64,000 nucleotides of DNA. It comes from Clostridiales bacterium. Its GTDB lineage: Bacteria; Bacillota; Clostridia; Christensenellales; Aristaeellaceae. This document shows positions 33,176 to 40,832 of this stretch, piece after piece (within the stretch, counting starts at the first letter, position 1; each line of letters starts with the position of its first letter). The position numbers and the translations under genes are program-made. The DNA lies in contig SVGY01000001.1 of assembly GCA_015056145.1 (NCBI GenBank), positions 186,001 through 250,000 on the forward strand, given 5' to 3'. The notes below the pieces were generated by a model. That model ran no database searches. It saw only the letters and a program-made list of their open reading frames with translations, and was not told the DNA's origin.

Positions 33176-34634
33176 CAATCCCTTTACTTCCATACGATGG
33201 AAGATTTTGCTCGCCTTCCTGCTGATTGTGGGAGTTAGCTACTTTGCGGTAGCTACCTCCCTCATTGGTTTGGTGGGCGATTATTTGTTAAACGACCGCA
33301 TGCTCAAAGATCGTGCCTCCACGGACAAGCTGGCTGCCGAGCTGGCACCGCTGTATACCTCCGGCCGCATCAGCGACCTGCAGAACAAACTGGAGGCCCA
33401 CGGCGGCGAGCTGGGAGGCAGGCTCATCCTGCTGGACGAAACCGGCAAAGTGCAACTAGACAGCTTCTCTGAGCTGAATGGCAAACGGTTGGAATTGCCG
33501 GAAGTGGTTTCCATCCTGGCCATGGGTAAAGCGGCGGATTACGGCGTTCACGAGCTGACCGGCGATGGTAAACCCCGTACTCTCTGGGATTATCTCCGGC
33601 CATACGATCCCGATTCCGAATGGGTGTCCTACTGCTCTGCTGCCCTGACCAAAAACGGGGTCATTCAGGGTGTGCTTCTCTATTCCTCCCCGGTGAAGGA
33701 TATGATGCAGCGCCTTTCCTCCCTGCAAAGCCGGATGATCCTGTATTTCCTTTTGGCTGCTGTGGCTGCCATGGTGATTGCGCTGGTTTTCTCCCGGCTT
33801 TTGACAAAGCCGTTGGCAGCCCTCACCCGCAGCATCCAGCGCATGGGCCGGGGTGATTTTTCCGTACGGGTGCCCGTAAAAGGCAGCAGCGAAATACGCC
33901 GCCTCAGCGAAACATTCAACACCATGTCCGAAAAGCTGGAAATGCTGGATACCAGCCGCAACCAGTTTGTTTCCAATGCAAGCCATGAATTGAAAACGCC
34001 CCTTGCCACCATGAAGATCCTTCTGGAGGGCATCATCTATCAGCCGGATATGGATCCCGAAATGCGTACGGAATTTTTGACCGATATCAACCGGGAAATA
34101 GACCGTCTCAACTCCATCATCAGCGACCTGCTCACTCTGGTCAGCATGGATTCCAAGGCCATGCGCCTCAAGCGTACCACTTTCAGCCTTGCACAGGTAG
34201 TCAGTGATACGGCCCGCCTGTTGATGCCCGTTGCCGAGCGTAACCATCAGGAGCTGAAAATCGTCCTCAATGACAAATGCGAGATGTACGCCGACTGTCC
34301 CAAGCTGACCCAGGTTTGCTACAACCTGATGGAAAACGCCCTGAAGTACACCCAGGAAGGCGGTTCCATCCGTGTCAGGCTGATCCGTTCCGGCCGGGAC
34401 GCTGTGCTTACAGTGAGCGATAACGGCCCCGGCATTCCCAAAGAAGATCAAACCCACATTTTTGACCGGTTTTACCGGGTGGACAAGGCCAGAAGCCGTG
34501 ATACCGGCGGCACGGGTCTGGGGCTGAGCATTGTGCACCAAATGGTGCTTATGCACGGCGGCAGTATTTCCGTGGAGAGCGAAGAAGGCCACGGCTCTAC
34601 CTTTACTGTGGAGCTGCCTATTCACCAGGGCTGA
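33171..34634 (+). CDS. sensor histidine kinase; likely AUU start coupled to the regulator stop
   Basis: A 487-aa kinase with two TM helices (about 10-32 and 185-205), an extracellular sensing domain between them, HAMP (PLAALTRSIQRMGRGDFSVRV), HisKA H-box (NASHELKTPLATMKILLEG) and HATPase (NLMENALKYTQ, DNGPGIPKEDQ, GTGLGLSIV). In-frame ATG/GTG/TTG codons are either deep inside the regulator gene or would cut the first TM helix (TTG 33207, GTG 33228). ATT 33171 overlaps the regulator stop by one reading step (ATTAA), giving INNPFTSIRWKILLAFLLIV, which fits kinases of this type. The start is therefore inferred. Confidence 0.85.
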   Translation: MNNPFTSIRWKILLAFLLIVGVSYFAVATSLIGLVGDYLLNDRMLKDRASTDKLAAELAPLYTSGRISDLQNKLEAHGGELGGRLILLDETGKVQLDSFSELNGKRLELPEVVSILAMGKAADYGVHELTGDGKPRTLWDYLRPYDPDSEWVSYCSAALTKNGVIQGVLLYSSPVKDMMQRLSSLQSRMILYFLLAAVAAMVIALVFSRLLTKPLAALTRSIQRMGRGDFSVRVPVKGSSEIRRLSETFNTMSEKLEMLDTSRNQFVSNASHELKTPLATMKILLEGIIYQPDMDPEMRTEFLTDINREIDRLNSIISDLLTLVSMDSKAMRLKRTTFSLAQVVSDTARLLMPVAERNHQELKIVLNDKCEMYADCPKLTQVCYNLMENALKYTQEGGSIRVRLIRSGRDAVLTVSDNGPGIPKEDQTHIFDRFYRVDKARSRDTGGTGLGLSIVHQMVLMHGGSISVESEEGHGSTFTVELPIHQG

Positions 34635-34657
34635 GCTGCCCCGACAGGAGAAAAACG

Positions 34658-35623
34658 ATGAAGCGCAAACTGATTTTGATTCTATCCTGCCTGCTGATGC
34701 TGCTATTGTGCTCCTGCACACAGGCCACCAATCCCCTGATGCGTTCCGAGGCTACTCCGCTGCCCGGCACGGAGCAGCAGCTGCATTCCGCCACCGCCAT
34801 GGCGGATGGAAGCACCCAACATACGGTAACACTTTATTTCCGCTTTCTTGACTATCCCTTTTTGGCAGGAGAAACCCGTACCATTACCGTCCGGCCTGAC
34901 GAAAGCCTGGAGCACGCACTCGTGAAAGCTCTTCTGGACGGCCCCTCCGCAGGGCAGATCGATCTGAAACGTCTCATCGGCGACGATGTGACCATCGAGG
35001 ACATCTCCGTCAGCGGAGATATGCTCTTCCTTACGCTGAACAGCCGTTTTCTCCGGGACGGCATTCCCGATAATTGGCAGGTCCAGGCTCAGTGGGCACA
35101 GGAAGCGCCCGTGCGGCGTCAGCTGGCTTTGCAGAGCATTGTGAACACGATAACAGAAAACCTGCCCTTTTCCAGCGTGCAGGTACTTCTCTCCACCCCC
35201 GGCGAAACCAGTACACGGCTTGACCGCAGCTATTATCTCAAGGGAGAGGTAGGGCCTGCAGACCCGCTCCTCCGAAGCGAGAGCGTCATCATGACCCCTT
35301 CCCTGGTGACGGAAACCATTATGAACTCCTGGTTGAACAGGGACTTCGCTTCCCTGTACGATATGACTGCCGCCTTCGCTTACGAACGCCCGGTATTCCA
35401 GGATTTTAGCCTGACCGTTGATCAGGCGCCGGTTCTTGTGGAATACAGCCTGTCCAGCGGCAGCGTTTCCGCCGATGGACAGCACGCCACCGTTACCGTT
35501 GATGTTTCCCTGCTCCGGGAGGACACCACCATTGTATTGAACGCCTACCCGCTGCATCTGGTAAGGGATAACGGCCTGTGGAAAATCAGCTATGAAACCC
35601 TGCAGCGTCTTATGCTGCGCTGA
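34658..35623 (+). CDS. GerMN-domain lipoprotein
   Basis: A 321-aa exported lipoprotein. The signal sequence ends in lipobox LLCSC (Cys about 19). A GerMN domain follows (TVTLYFRFLDYPFLAGETRT ... ALVKALLDGPSAGQID ... FLTLNSRFL), known from the sporulation protein GerM and LpqB-like proteins. Residues about 225-315 form a second, NTF2-like region. The gene is 23 bp behind the sensor kinase, so it belongs to the same operon; in LpqB-MtrAB-type systems a GerMN lipoprotein modulates the kinase, which may also be true here (inference). Confidence 0.85.
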   Translation: MKRKLILILSCLLMLLLCSCTQATNPLMRSEATPLPGTEQQLHSATAMADGSTQHTVTLYFRFLDYPFLAGETRTITVRPDESLEHALVKALLDGPSAGQIDLKRLIGDDVTIEDISVSGDMLFLTLNSRFLRDGIPDNWQVQAQWAQEAPVRRQLALQSIVNTITENLPFSSVQVLLSTPGETSTRLDRSYYLKGEVGPADPLLRSESVIMTPSLVTETIMNSWLNRDFASLYDMTAAFAYERPVFQDFSLTVDQAPVLVEYSLSSGSVSADGQHATVTVDVSLLREDTTIVLNAYPLHLVRDNGLWKISYETLQRLMLR

Positions 35624-35643
35624 AACAGAAGGGAGAAAAACCC

Positions 35644-37182
35644 TTGAAAAGAATTTTTGTTACTCTATTGGCCCTGTTTATGACAGCCAGCCTGTGCGCC
35701 TGCGGCACATCGCCCGGGCAGCCGCAAGATAGCCCTGCCGTTACCCTGCCCCCCTCCAGCCAGAGCTATGTGGCTCCCATTGGCGACAGCGCCCTGGAAT
35801 ACAACGGCAGCGCTACATTTTACCTGCCTCATAAAAACGGAGGCAGGCTGGTTTCCACCCTTCAGCCGGTTACTTTTTCCGCCTCCCGGCCCCAGGCTGA
35901 GAGCATTGTCCGCTCGCTTCTGAGCCACCCTGGCACCTCCGTGGCATCTTCCCTCGGCGGCAATGTGCAGCTTTCCCTTTACGGAGCCAATCCGGTGGAG
36001 GTCAGCCTGAATGTGGTCACGGTGAACCTTTCCGCATCGGCCCTGCAAATGAACCGGGGCGAACTGTATCAGGCCATGCAGGCCATCTCCAATACCCTTA
36101 CGGAGCTTCCGGACATCGATTATGTAAATTTTCTTGTGGTGGATCGTGCTGTTGGGCTGGACGTGGCAAACACACTGCCCATCGGCGCTCTGGGCCGCAG
36201 CCTTGACGACAGCATCCTTTCCACATACGAACAGAAGCTTTCAAACCGCGTCACCGTTTCCGACGCTCCCGAAGACAAACCCGTATCCGCCAACGTTACC
36301 CTTTATTTCCCTCTGGCGAACTCTCCCGGCCTTATTGGAGAAGTGCGCACGGTCAATTTCCCCACCCAGAATCAGCCCGATATGGTCGTTCTCTTGCTGG
36401 AAGCGTTGAGCCAGGGCCCCTCCCGGAAGGACATCCCCTCCCCCGCCCTGTCCGGCCTTACCTCCCTTTTGACCGACGAGCCCACCATCGCCTATTCCGA
36501 AGCGCTGGGTGGAAATGTGATCAGTCTGAATTTTTCCCAGCCACTGGACGAGCTGCTGGAAATCTCCGGCATAACCCGAGCCAACTGCATGGCCTCCCTC
36601 TGCTACACCTTGACTACTTTCTTCCCGGGAACAGCAGGCATATCCGTTTCCATTGGTGGTGTGCCCGTGGAAACCCTGATGCTGACGGAAAGCTTCTCCA
36701 GCTCCGTGCTCTTCACGGAGCGGGTAATGAAGCGCAGCGACTTTGCCCCCCTGCTTTATGACCTGTGCACGCTGTACCTTCCCTCTGATGATTACAGTCG
36801 CCTCGTTTCCACCCTGCGCCCGGTGCCCTACTATCACAGGCAGAATCCCCGCTACCTGTTGCAGGAGCTGGCCAAAGGCCCCAAAAGCTGCGACAGCGTT
36901 CAAGATCTGCAGGCAGCCATGCCTGCAGGCGGTATCACCGATGCCTCCATTCTGGGCCTTGCCAAAGCAGATGGAACATTGCTTGTAAACTTTGCGCCGG
37001 ATTTTCCTGATATTTTGACTGGTTTCACACCCCAGCAGGAGCGAATGCTGGTGTACTCCATGGTAAACACCCTCTGTGAAAACGGCTCCATTCAGCGGGT
37101 AGGCTTCTTTATTTCCGGTGTGCAACCAGAAACCTTCACTGGTGAAATTTACTGGCCGGGTTTATTCTGCCCCATGAACTAA
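35644..37182 (+). CDS. GerMN-repeat lipoprotein
   Basis: A 512-aa lipoprotein with start TTG 35644 behind AGAAGGGAG. The signal peptide MKRIFVTLLALFMTASLCAC ends in a lipobox (Cys about 20). Three GerMN-like units follow, recognisable by FYLPHKNGGRLVSTLQPVTF, LYFPLANSPGLIGEVRTVNF and LYLPSDDYSRLVSTLRPVPY, each followed by a leaf such as LLSHPGTS, LLEALSQGPSR, LLQELAKGPKS. It is the last gene of the RR-HK-lipoprotein-lipoprotein operon, with a strong terminator just after. It may act in cell-envelope or spore-envelope signalling. Confidence 0.83.
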   Translation: MKRIFVTLLALFMTASLCACGTSPGQPQDSPAVTLPPSSQSYVAPIGDSALEYNGSATFYLPHKNGGRLVSTLQPVTFSASRPQAESIVRSLLSHPGTSVASSLGGNVQLSLYGANPVEVSLNVVTVNLSASALQMNRGELYQAMQAISNTLTELPDIDYVNFLVVDRAVGLDVANTLPIGALGRSLDDSILSTYEQKLSNRVTVSDAPEDKPVSANVTLYFPLANSPGLIGEVRTVNFPTQNQPDMVVLLLEALSQGPSRKDIPSPALSGLTSLLTDEPTIAYSEALGGNVISLNFSQPLDELLEISGITRANCMASLCYTLTTFFPGTAGISVSIGGVPVETLMLTESFSSSVLFTERVMKRSDFAPLLYDLCTLYLPSDDYSRLVSTLRPVPYYHRQNPRYLLQELAKGPKSCDSVQDLQAAMPAGGITDASILGLAKADGTLLVNFAPDFPDILTGFTPQQERMLVYSMVNTLCENGSIQRVGFFISGVQPETFTGEIYWPGLFCPMN

Positions 37183-37190
37183 CCAGCAAA

Positions 37191-37225
37191 AAGCCTGTTT
37201 CTTACTGAAGAAAACAGGTTTTTTT
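37191..37225 (+). terminator. intrinsic terminator of the two-component operon
   Basis: Stem AAGCCTGTTT / AAACAGGTTT (37191-37200, 37212-37221) with a short loop and a run of T's. Confidence 0.88.
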
Positions 37226-37240
37226 ATGCTGAAATGCAAT

Positions 37241-37269
37241 TTGCATAACTTACCCGATTATGATATTAT
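37241..37269 (+). promoter_or_regulatory. sigma-A-type promoter of the CapA-like gene
   Basis: TTGCAT (37241-37246), 17-bp spacer, TATTAT (37264-37269), 52 bp before the ATG at 37322. Confidence 0.65.
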
Positions 37270-37321
37270 GTTATCAGTTTTTGTTTACACCAAAGGCATA
37301 TCGATCTGCAGGAGGAAACCA

Positions 37322-38626
37322 ATGAAACGGGGCAAGAAACGGGGCATTTCCATGGGAACCGTCGTGATGCTGACCATCACCGCCCTTGTTCTGGTCGGCT
37401 TTTTCGGCATGCTTCCCCGGCTTGCAGGACAAACAGACCTCCGTTTTCACGCCTCCGACATTTTCGTGGCGCTGGATCAAACCATCACCGGCATCGGCGA
37501 AATGAATGCCTCTCAGTCCCAGAAAAAAGAGACGGAAACACCCCCTGCCGCAGCGTCCTTTACCCCTGCGCCCACCGCTGTTCCCACGCCTGTTCCCAAA
37601 ACCAGCTTCAGCTTCTGCGCAGGCGGCCAGATCGCCTTTACCAACGAAGTAAGGAAAGCTTCAACTGCTGATGACGGCTATCATTTTGACTGGATTTTCG
37701 CCCCCATCAAAGATTCCCTGAATGCCGACCTGACTTTGGTGACCCTTGCCAACAGCACGGTTTCCACCGATAAACTGACGGACTACAACATGCCCGTGGA
37801 GATGCTTCCCGCCCTCAAGAGCAGCAATATCGATGCCGTATCCCTTGGGCATTATTACACCCTGGATGGCGGCCTTTCTGCCATGGGCACTACCCGCAGC
37901 CAGATCACCCAGGCCGGCATGATTCCCTATGGCGCTTATTCCACTCAGCAGGAGCGCAACACCCCTGTGATCATTCAGGTAAACGGTGTATCCGTTGCCA
38001 TGCTAAGCTATGTGGAGGAACTCAGCAAAACCGGCAAAAAGCAGGCTTCCAATGCGGAGCAGAGCTTCGCAGTAGCCCCTCTGGATCTGGCCGTTGTTCA
38101 GCAGGATATTCAAACCGCTAAAGGCATGGGGGCTCAGGTAGTCGTGGTTTCCGTAAGCTGGGGCAAAAATGGAGATACCAAACCCAGCGACCAGCAGAGG
38201 GAAACGGCGCAGTCGCTTGCTAATTTGGGCGCAGATATCATTATCGGCACTCATCCCGAGGCTGTGGAAACCGTTCAGATACTCACTGCCGACCGGGGAG
38301 ACGGACGTTATCATCCCGTACTGTGTGCATATAGCATGGGCAATCTTTTCAGTGCGGACCGTGAGAAGCGGGTCAACCTTTCCGGAATGCTGCTGCATGC
38401 GCAGGTGGAATATGACCCCGCCACCGATACCATCGCCTTTGACAATCTCAGCTACACCCCTACCTACTGCTGGCGTGGCAAGGTGAATGGCAGCTATCGC
38501 TATCAGGTTTTCGTCAGCAATCTTACTTCCTATCCCGAATATGTGGACAAAGACCAGCTGGGAGTTATGAACCGTTGCCTGAAAGTAGTTACCGATGCCA
38601 TGGAGGGAAGCATCTTTGATCCGTAA
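37322..38626 (+). CDS. CapA-family protein with degenerate metal-site residues
   Basis: A 434-aa membrane-anchored protein. The start is ATG 37322 behind GGAGG. A TM helix (about 15-33) is followed by a Pro/Thr linker and a CapA/PGA-synthesis fold (PF09587-like). Recognisable motifs are altered: GD is replaced by FCAGGQIAF, NLE by TLANS, NNH by SLGHYYTLD, HWG-E by VSWGKNGDTKPSDQQ, HHPH by GTHPEAVETV; only YSMGNLF is close to normal. The protein is therefore probably catalytically inactive or uses other residues. CapA proteins act in capsule or gamma-polyglutamate synthesis; here no capsule genes are adjacent. Confidence 0.82.
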   Translation: MKRGKKRGISMGTVVMLTITALVLVGFFGMLPRLAGQTDLRFHASDIFVALDQTITGIGEMNASQSQKKETETPPAAASFTPAPTAVPTPVPKTSFSFCAGGQIAFTNEVRKASTADDGYHFDWIFAPIKDSLNADLTLVTLANSTVSTDKLTDYNMPVEMLPALKSSNIDAVSLGHYYTLDGGLSAMGTTRSQITQAGMIPYGAYSTQQERNTPVIIQVNGVSVAMLSYVEELSKTGKKQASNAEQSFAVAPLDLAVVQQDIQTAKGMGAQVVVVSVSWGKNGDTKPSDQQRETAQSLANLGADIIIGTHPEAVETVQILTADRGDGRYHPVLCAYSMGNLFSADREKRVNLSGMLLHAQVEYDPATDTIAFDNLSYTPTYCWRGKVNGSYRYQVFVSNLTSYPEYVDKDQLGVMNRCLKVVTDAMEGSIFDP

Positions 38627-39497
38627 TCATCCTGATAATGCAGCGGGGAACGATCACCGCCAAGGGCTGCATGCACTGGCTGTGCTGGCAGAACAAAACG
38701 CAGACGGCACCTTTGGCCGCATGTTCCATTCCCTCGCCCGTCCGGATGGGAAACATCCCCTGACCACTGAGCAAGCCCTGCGCCGCCTGTATGCGCTGGG
38801 CTTTACTCGTTGGGATGAAGCCATCCAGCTGACCCTGCATACCCTGACAGATTGCCTCCTGTATAAGCGGAAAATCGATGACTATTCCGAGAAGAGTCAC
38901 AACTGGGAGCTATTCACACGAACGATGCTGGCTGCATGGCTTCGCCGTTTCGACCCCGAAAACGCTCCTGCCCTTGATTTTGCCAGGCAATGGGCCAAGG
39001 TGATCGAGGCCGCCTTTGAGGATGGCGTTTTCTGCAAGCAAGCTTATCTGGAAGCCTATGAGCAAATCCTGAGCAGAGGTGCAAAAGAAAGCCGTGAGCC
39101 GGATTTCTGCAATTTCTATCCTTTGGCCCTTCTGCCCGGTCTGCTCAGGCCGGATACAGAATCCCTCTTTTTTGACTACATTCTCGTAAATCCAAAGGGC
39201 GTGTATTATCTTTACGACCGACCTCTTTATAAACCGCCGGAGGTGTTTGCTTCCCTGGATACGGTTCGTTGGCTCTCTGCCATAGAGCTTCTCAGTCACT
39301 ACCCGCAGGCAAAGGAAAAGCTCGCCTTTGCAGCCCAGTGGATAAACCAGAACCGTCTTCCCGACCTGCGATGGGACCTGGGCCCAAAGGCAAAGGACGG
39401 CATTCATCTTCCCCTGTCTGATTCCTGGAGAAAAAAAGAAGATCGGATAAAGGACTGCACTGAATGGATCGGACGGATCATGAGTAAATTGGTGTGA
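38616..39497 (+). CDS. uncharacterised helical protein
   Basis: A 293-aa protein I do not recognise. TTG 38616 has GGAGGG eight bases upstream, overlapping the CapA-like stop by 11 bp; the in-frame ATG at 38595 lies deeper in the upstream gene. The sequence is Trp/Leu-rich and mostly helical, with repeated helix-turn pairs (LRRLYALGFTRWDEAIQLTL, ... LSHYPQAKEKLAFAAQWINQ) reminiscent of alpha/alpha-toroid proteins such as those of the terpene-cyclase or glycosidase type. No signal peptide. It is coupled to the CapA-like gene, so a related function is possible. Confidence 0.65.
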   Translation: MIRNHPDNAAGNDHRQGLHALAVLAEQNADGTFGRMFHSLARPDGKHPLTTEQALRRLYALGFTRWDEAIQLTLHTLTDCLLYKRKIDDYSEKSHNWELFTRTMLAAWLRRFDPENAPALDFARQWAKVIEAAFEDGVFCKQAYLEAYEQILSRGAKESREPDFCNFYPLALLPGLLRPDTESLFFDYILVNPKGVYYLYDRPLYKPPEVFASLDTVRWLSAIELLSHYPQAKEKLAFAAQWINQNRLPDLRWDLGPKAKDGIHLPLSDSWRKKEDRIKDCTEWIGRIMSKLV

Positions 39498-39562
39498 CAA
39501 TGCAACTGAAATCAAACATTCTTCCTCGAAATGTTCTATACTGTTCATGAAGGAGGGAGCTT

Positions 39563-39919
39563 ATGTCCCGGAAAACAGTAGGGATTATGCTGGACTGGAT
39601 AGAAGAAAACCTGGAAAACGATGCAGCCCTTGAGGCTATGGCCCGCCATGTGGGCTACAGCGCCTTTTACTGTTCCAGCAAATTTCATCAATACACGGGC
39701 CTTTCCTTTAAGGCTTACCTGCTTGGAAGAAGGTTGGATACCGCCGCCTGCAGGCTGCTCACATCCCAGGCAAATATACTGGACATCGCCCTCCGCTATG
39801 GTTTTTCCTCTCAGGAAGCCTTCACCAGGGCTTTTCGCAAAGCCTATGGCCTGCCTCCTGGGCAATTCAGACTGCAAAAGCCGATCTACTCACCCTTTGA
39901 AAGACTTCGCCTTGACTAA
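39563..39919 (+). CDS. AraC-family DNA-binding protein (HTH domain only)
   Basis: A 118-aa protein made of just the two-HTH AraC DNA-binding domain: the first helix pair MLDWIEENLENDAALEAMAR and HVGYSAFYCSSKFHQYTGLS, and the second ANILDIALRYGFSSQEAFTR with AFRKAYGLPPGQFR. The usual N-terminal effector-binding domain is absent, as in SoxS/MarA-like regulators, so activity may be set by abundance. AGGAGGG precedes the ATG. It is followed by map 33 bp downstream. Target genes are unknown. Confidence 0.87.
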   Translation: MSRKTVGIMLDWIEENLENDAALEAMARHVGYSAFYCSSKFHQYTGLSFKAYLLGRRLDTAACRLLTSQANILDIALRYGFSSQEAFTRAFRKAYGLPPGQFRLQKPIYSPFERLRLD

Positions 39920-39952
39920 ACCCGCCCCTTAGCCAACGAAAGGATTGATTCT

Positions 39953-40783
39953 ATGGCCACACCCGATGCATTCTCTCCTGATGTGCTCCAGCGTATGGAA
40001 GAATATCGTCACAAGGGTTATCCCCTTCTGCCCGACAGCCTCCTGAAAACCCCGCAGCAGATTCAGGGCATCCGGGAAAGCGGCAGAATCAACGTCGCTG
40101 TACTGGATCATGTGGCGGAAAGAATCGCCGCAGGTGTTTCCACCGAACAGATCAACCAATGGGTACACGAGGAAACGCTGCGTCTTGGCGGCATTCCGGC
40201 TCCTCTTGGCTATCAGGGCTTTCCAAAAAGCGTATGTACCTCTGTGAACGATCAGGTATGTCACGGTATTCCTTCGCCGGATGTTATCCTTCAGGAGGGC
40301 GATATCATCAACGTGGACGTTTCCACTATTTACAACGGCTTTTTCTCCGATTCCTCCCGTATGTTCATCATCGGCAATACATCGCCCAAACGACAGCGCC
40401 TTGTGCGCATCACCAAAGAATGTGTGGATGCAGCGCTGGAACAAGTCAAACCCTGGGGCCGTCTTGGCGATGTAGGTTACGCCGTGCACAGGCATGCCCG
40501 GAAAAACGGATGCAATGTGGTGCGGGAGATCGGCGGTCACGGCATCGGTCTGGCTTTTCATGAAGAACCCTTTGTAAGCTTTGTCTCCCACCGCAACAGC
40601 GGTCTGTTGCTGGTTCCCGGTATGGTGTTCACCATCGAACCCATGGTCAACCTGGGCAGCGCCCATGTTTATGTGGATACAGACGACGGCTGGACCATCT
40701 ACACAGCCGATGGCAGCGATTCCGCCCAGTGGGAAGTACAGGTGCTGGTGACGGAAACCGGCTGTGAAGTGTTGGCTTGGTAA
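39953..40783 (+). CDS. map: methionine aminopeptidase, type I
   Basis: A 276-aa metalloenzyme that removes N-terminal Met from nascent proteins. Metal ligands are visible in order: INVDVSTIYNGFFSDSSR (two Asp), GHGIGLAFHEEP (His, with a nearby His), TIEPMVNLG (Glu) and SAQWEVQVLVTETG (Glu). It has a roughly 30-residue N-terminal extension (MATPDAFSPDVLQRMEEY) before the family start. The gene is separate from the usual rpl/secY/adk location, so this may be a second MetAP. It converges with gpmI through a strong shared terminator. Confidence 0.92.
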   Translation: MATPDAFSPDVLQRMEEYRHKGYPLLPDSLLKTPQQIQGIRESGRINVAVLDHVAERIAAGVSTEQINQWVHEETLRLGGIPAPLGYQGFPKSVCTSVNDQVCHGIPSPDVILQEGDIINVDVSTIYNGFFSDSSRMFIIGNTSPKRQRLVRITKECVDAALEQVKPWGRLGDVGYAVHRHARKNGCNVVREIGGHGIGLAFHEEPFVSFVSHRNSGLLLVPGMVFTIEPMVNLGSAHVYVDTDDGWTIYTADGSDSAQWEVQVLVTETGCEVLAW

Positions 40784-40823
40784 ACAAAAAGAACCTGAGA
40801 AACGTATCTCAGGTTCTTTTTGT
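40784..40823. terminator. bidirectional intrinsic terminator between map and gpmI
   Basis: A perfect 17-bp stem ACAAAAAGAACCTGAGA / TCTCAGGTTCTTTTTGT (40784-40800, 40807-40823) with a 6-nt loop. It serves both convergent genes. Confidence 0.92.
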
Positions 40824-40832
40824 TTGTATCGA

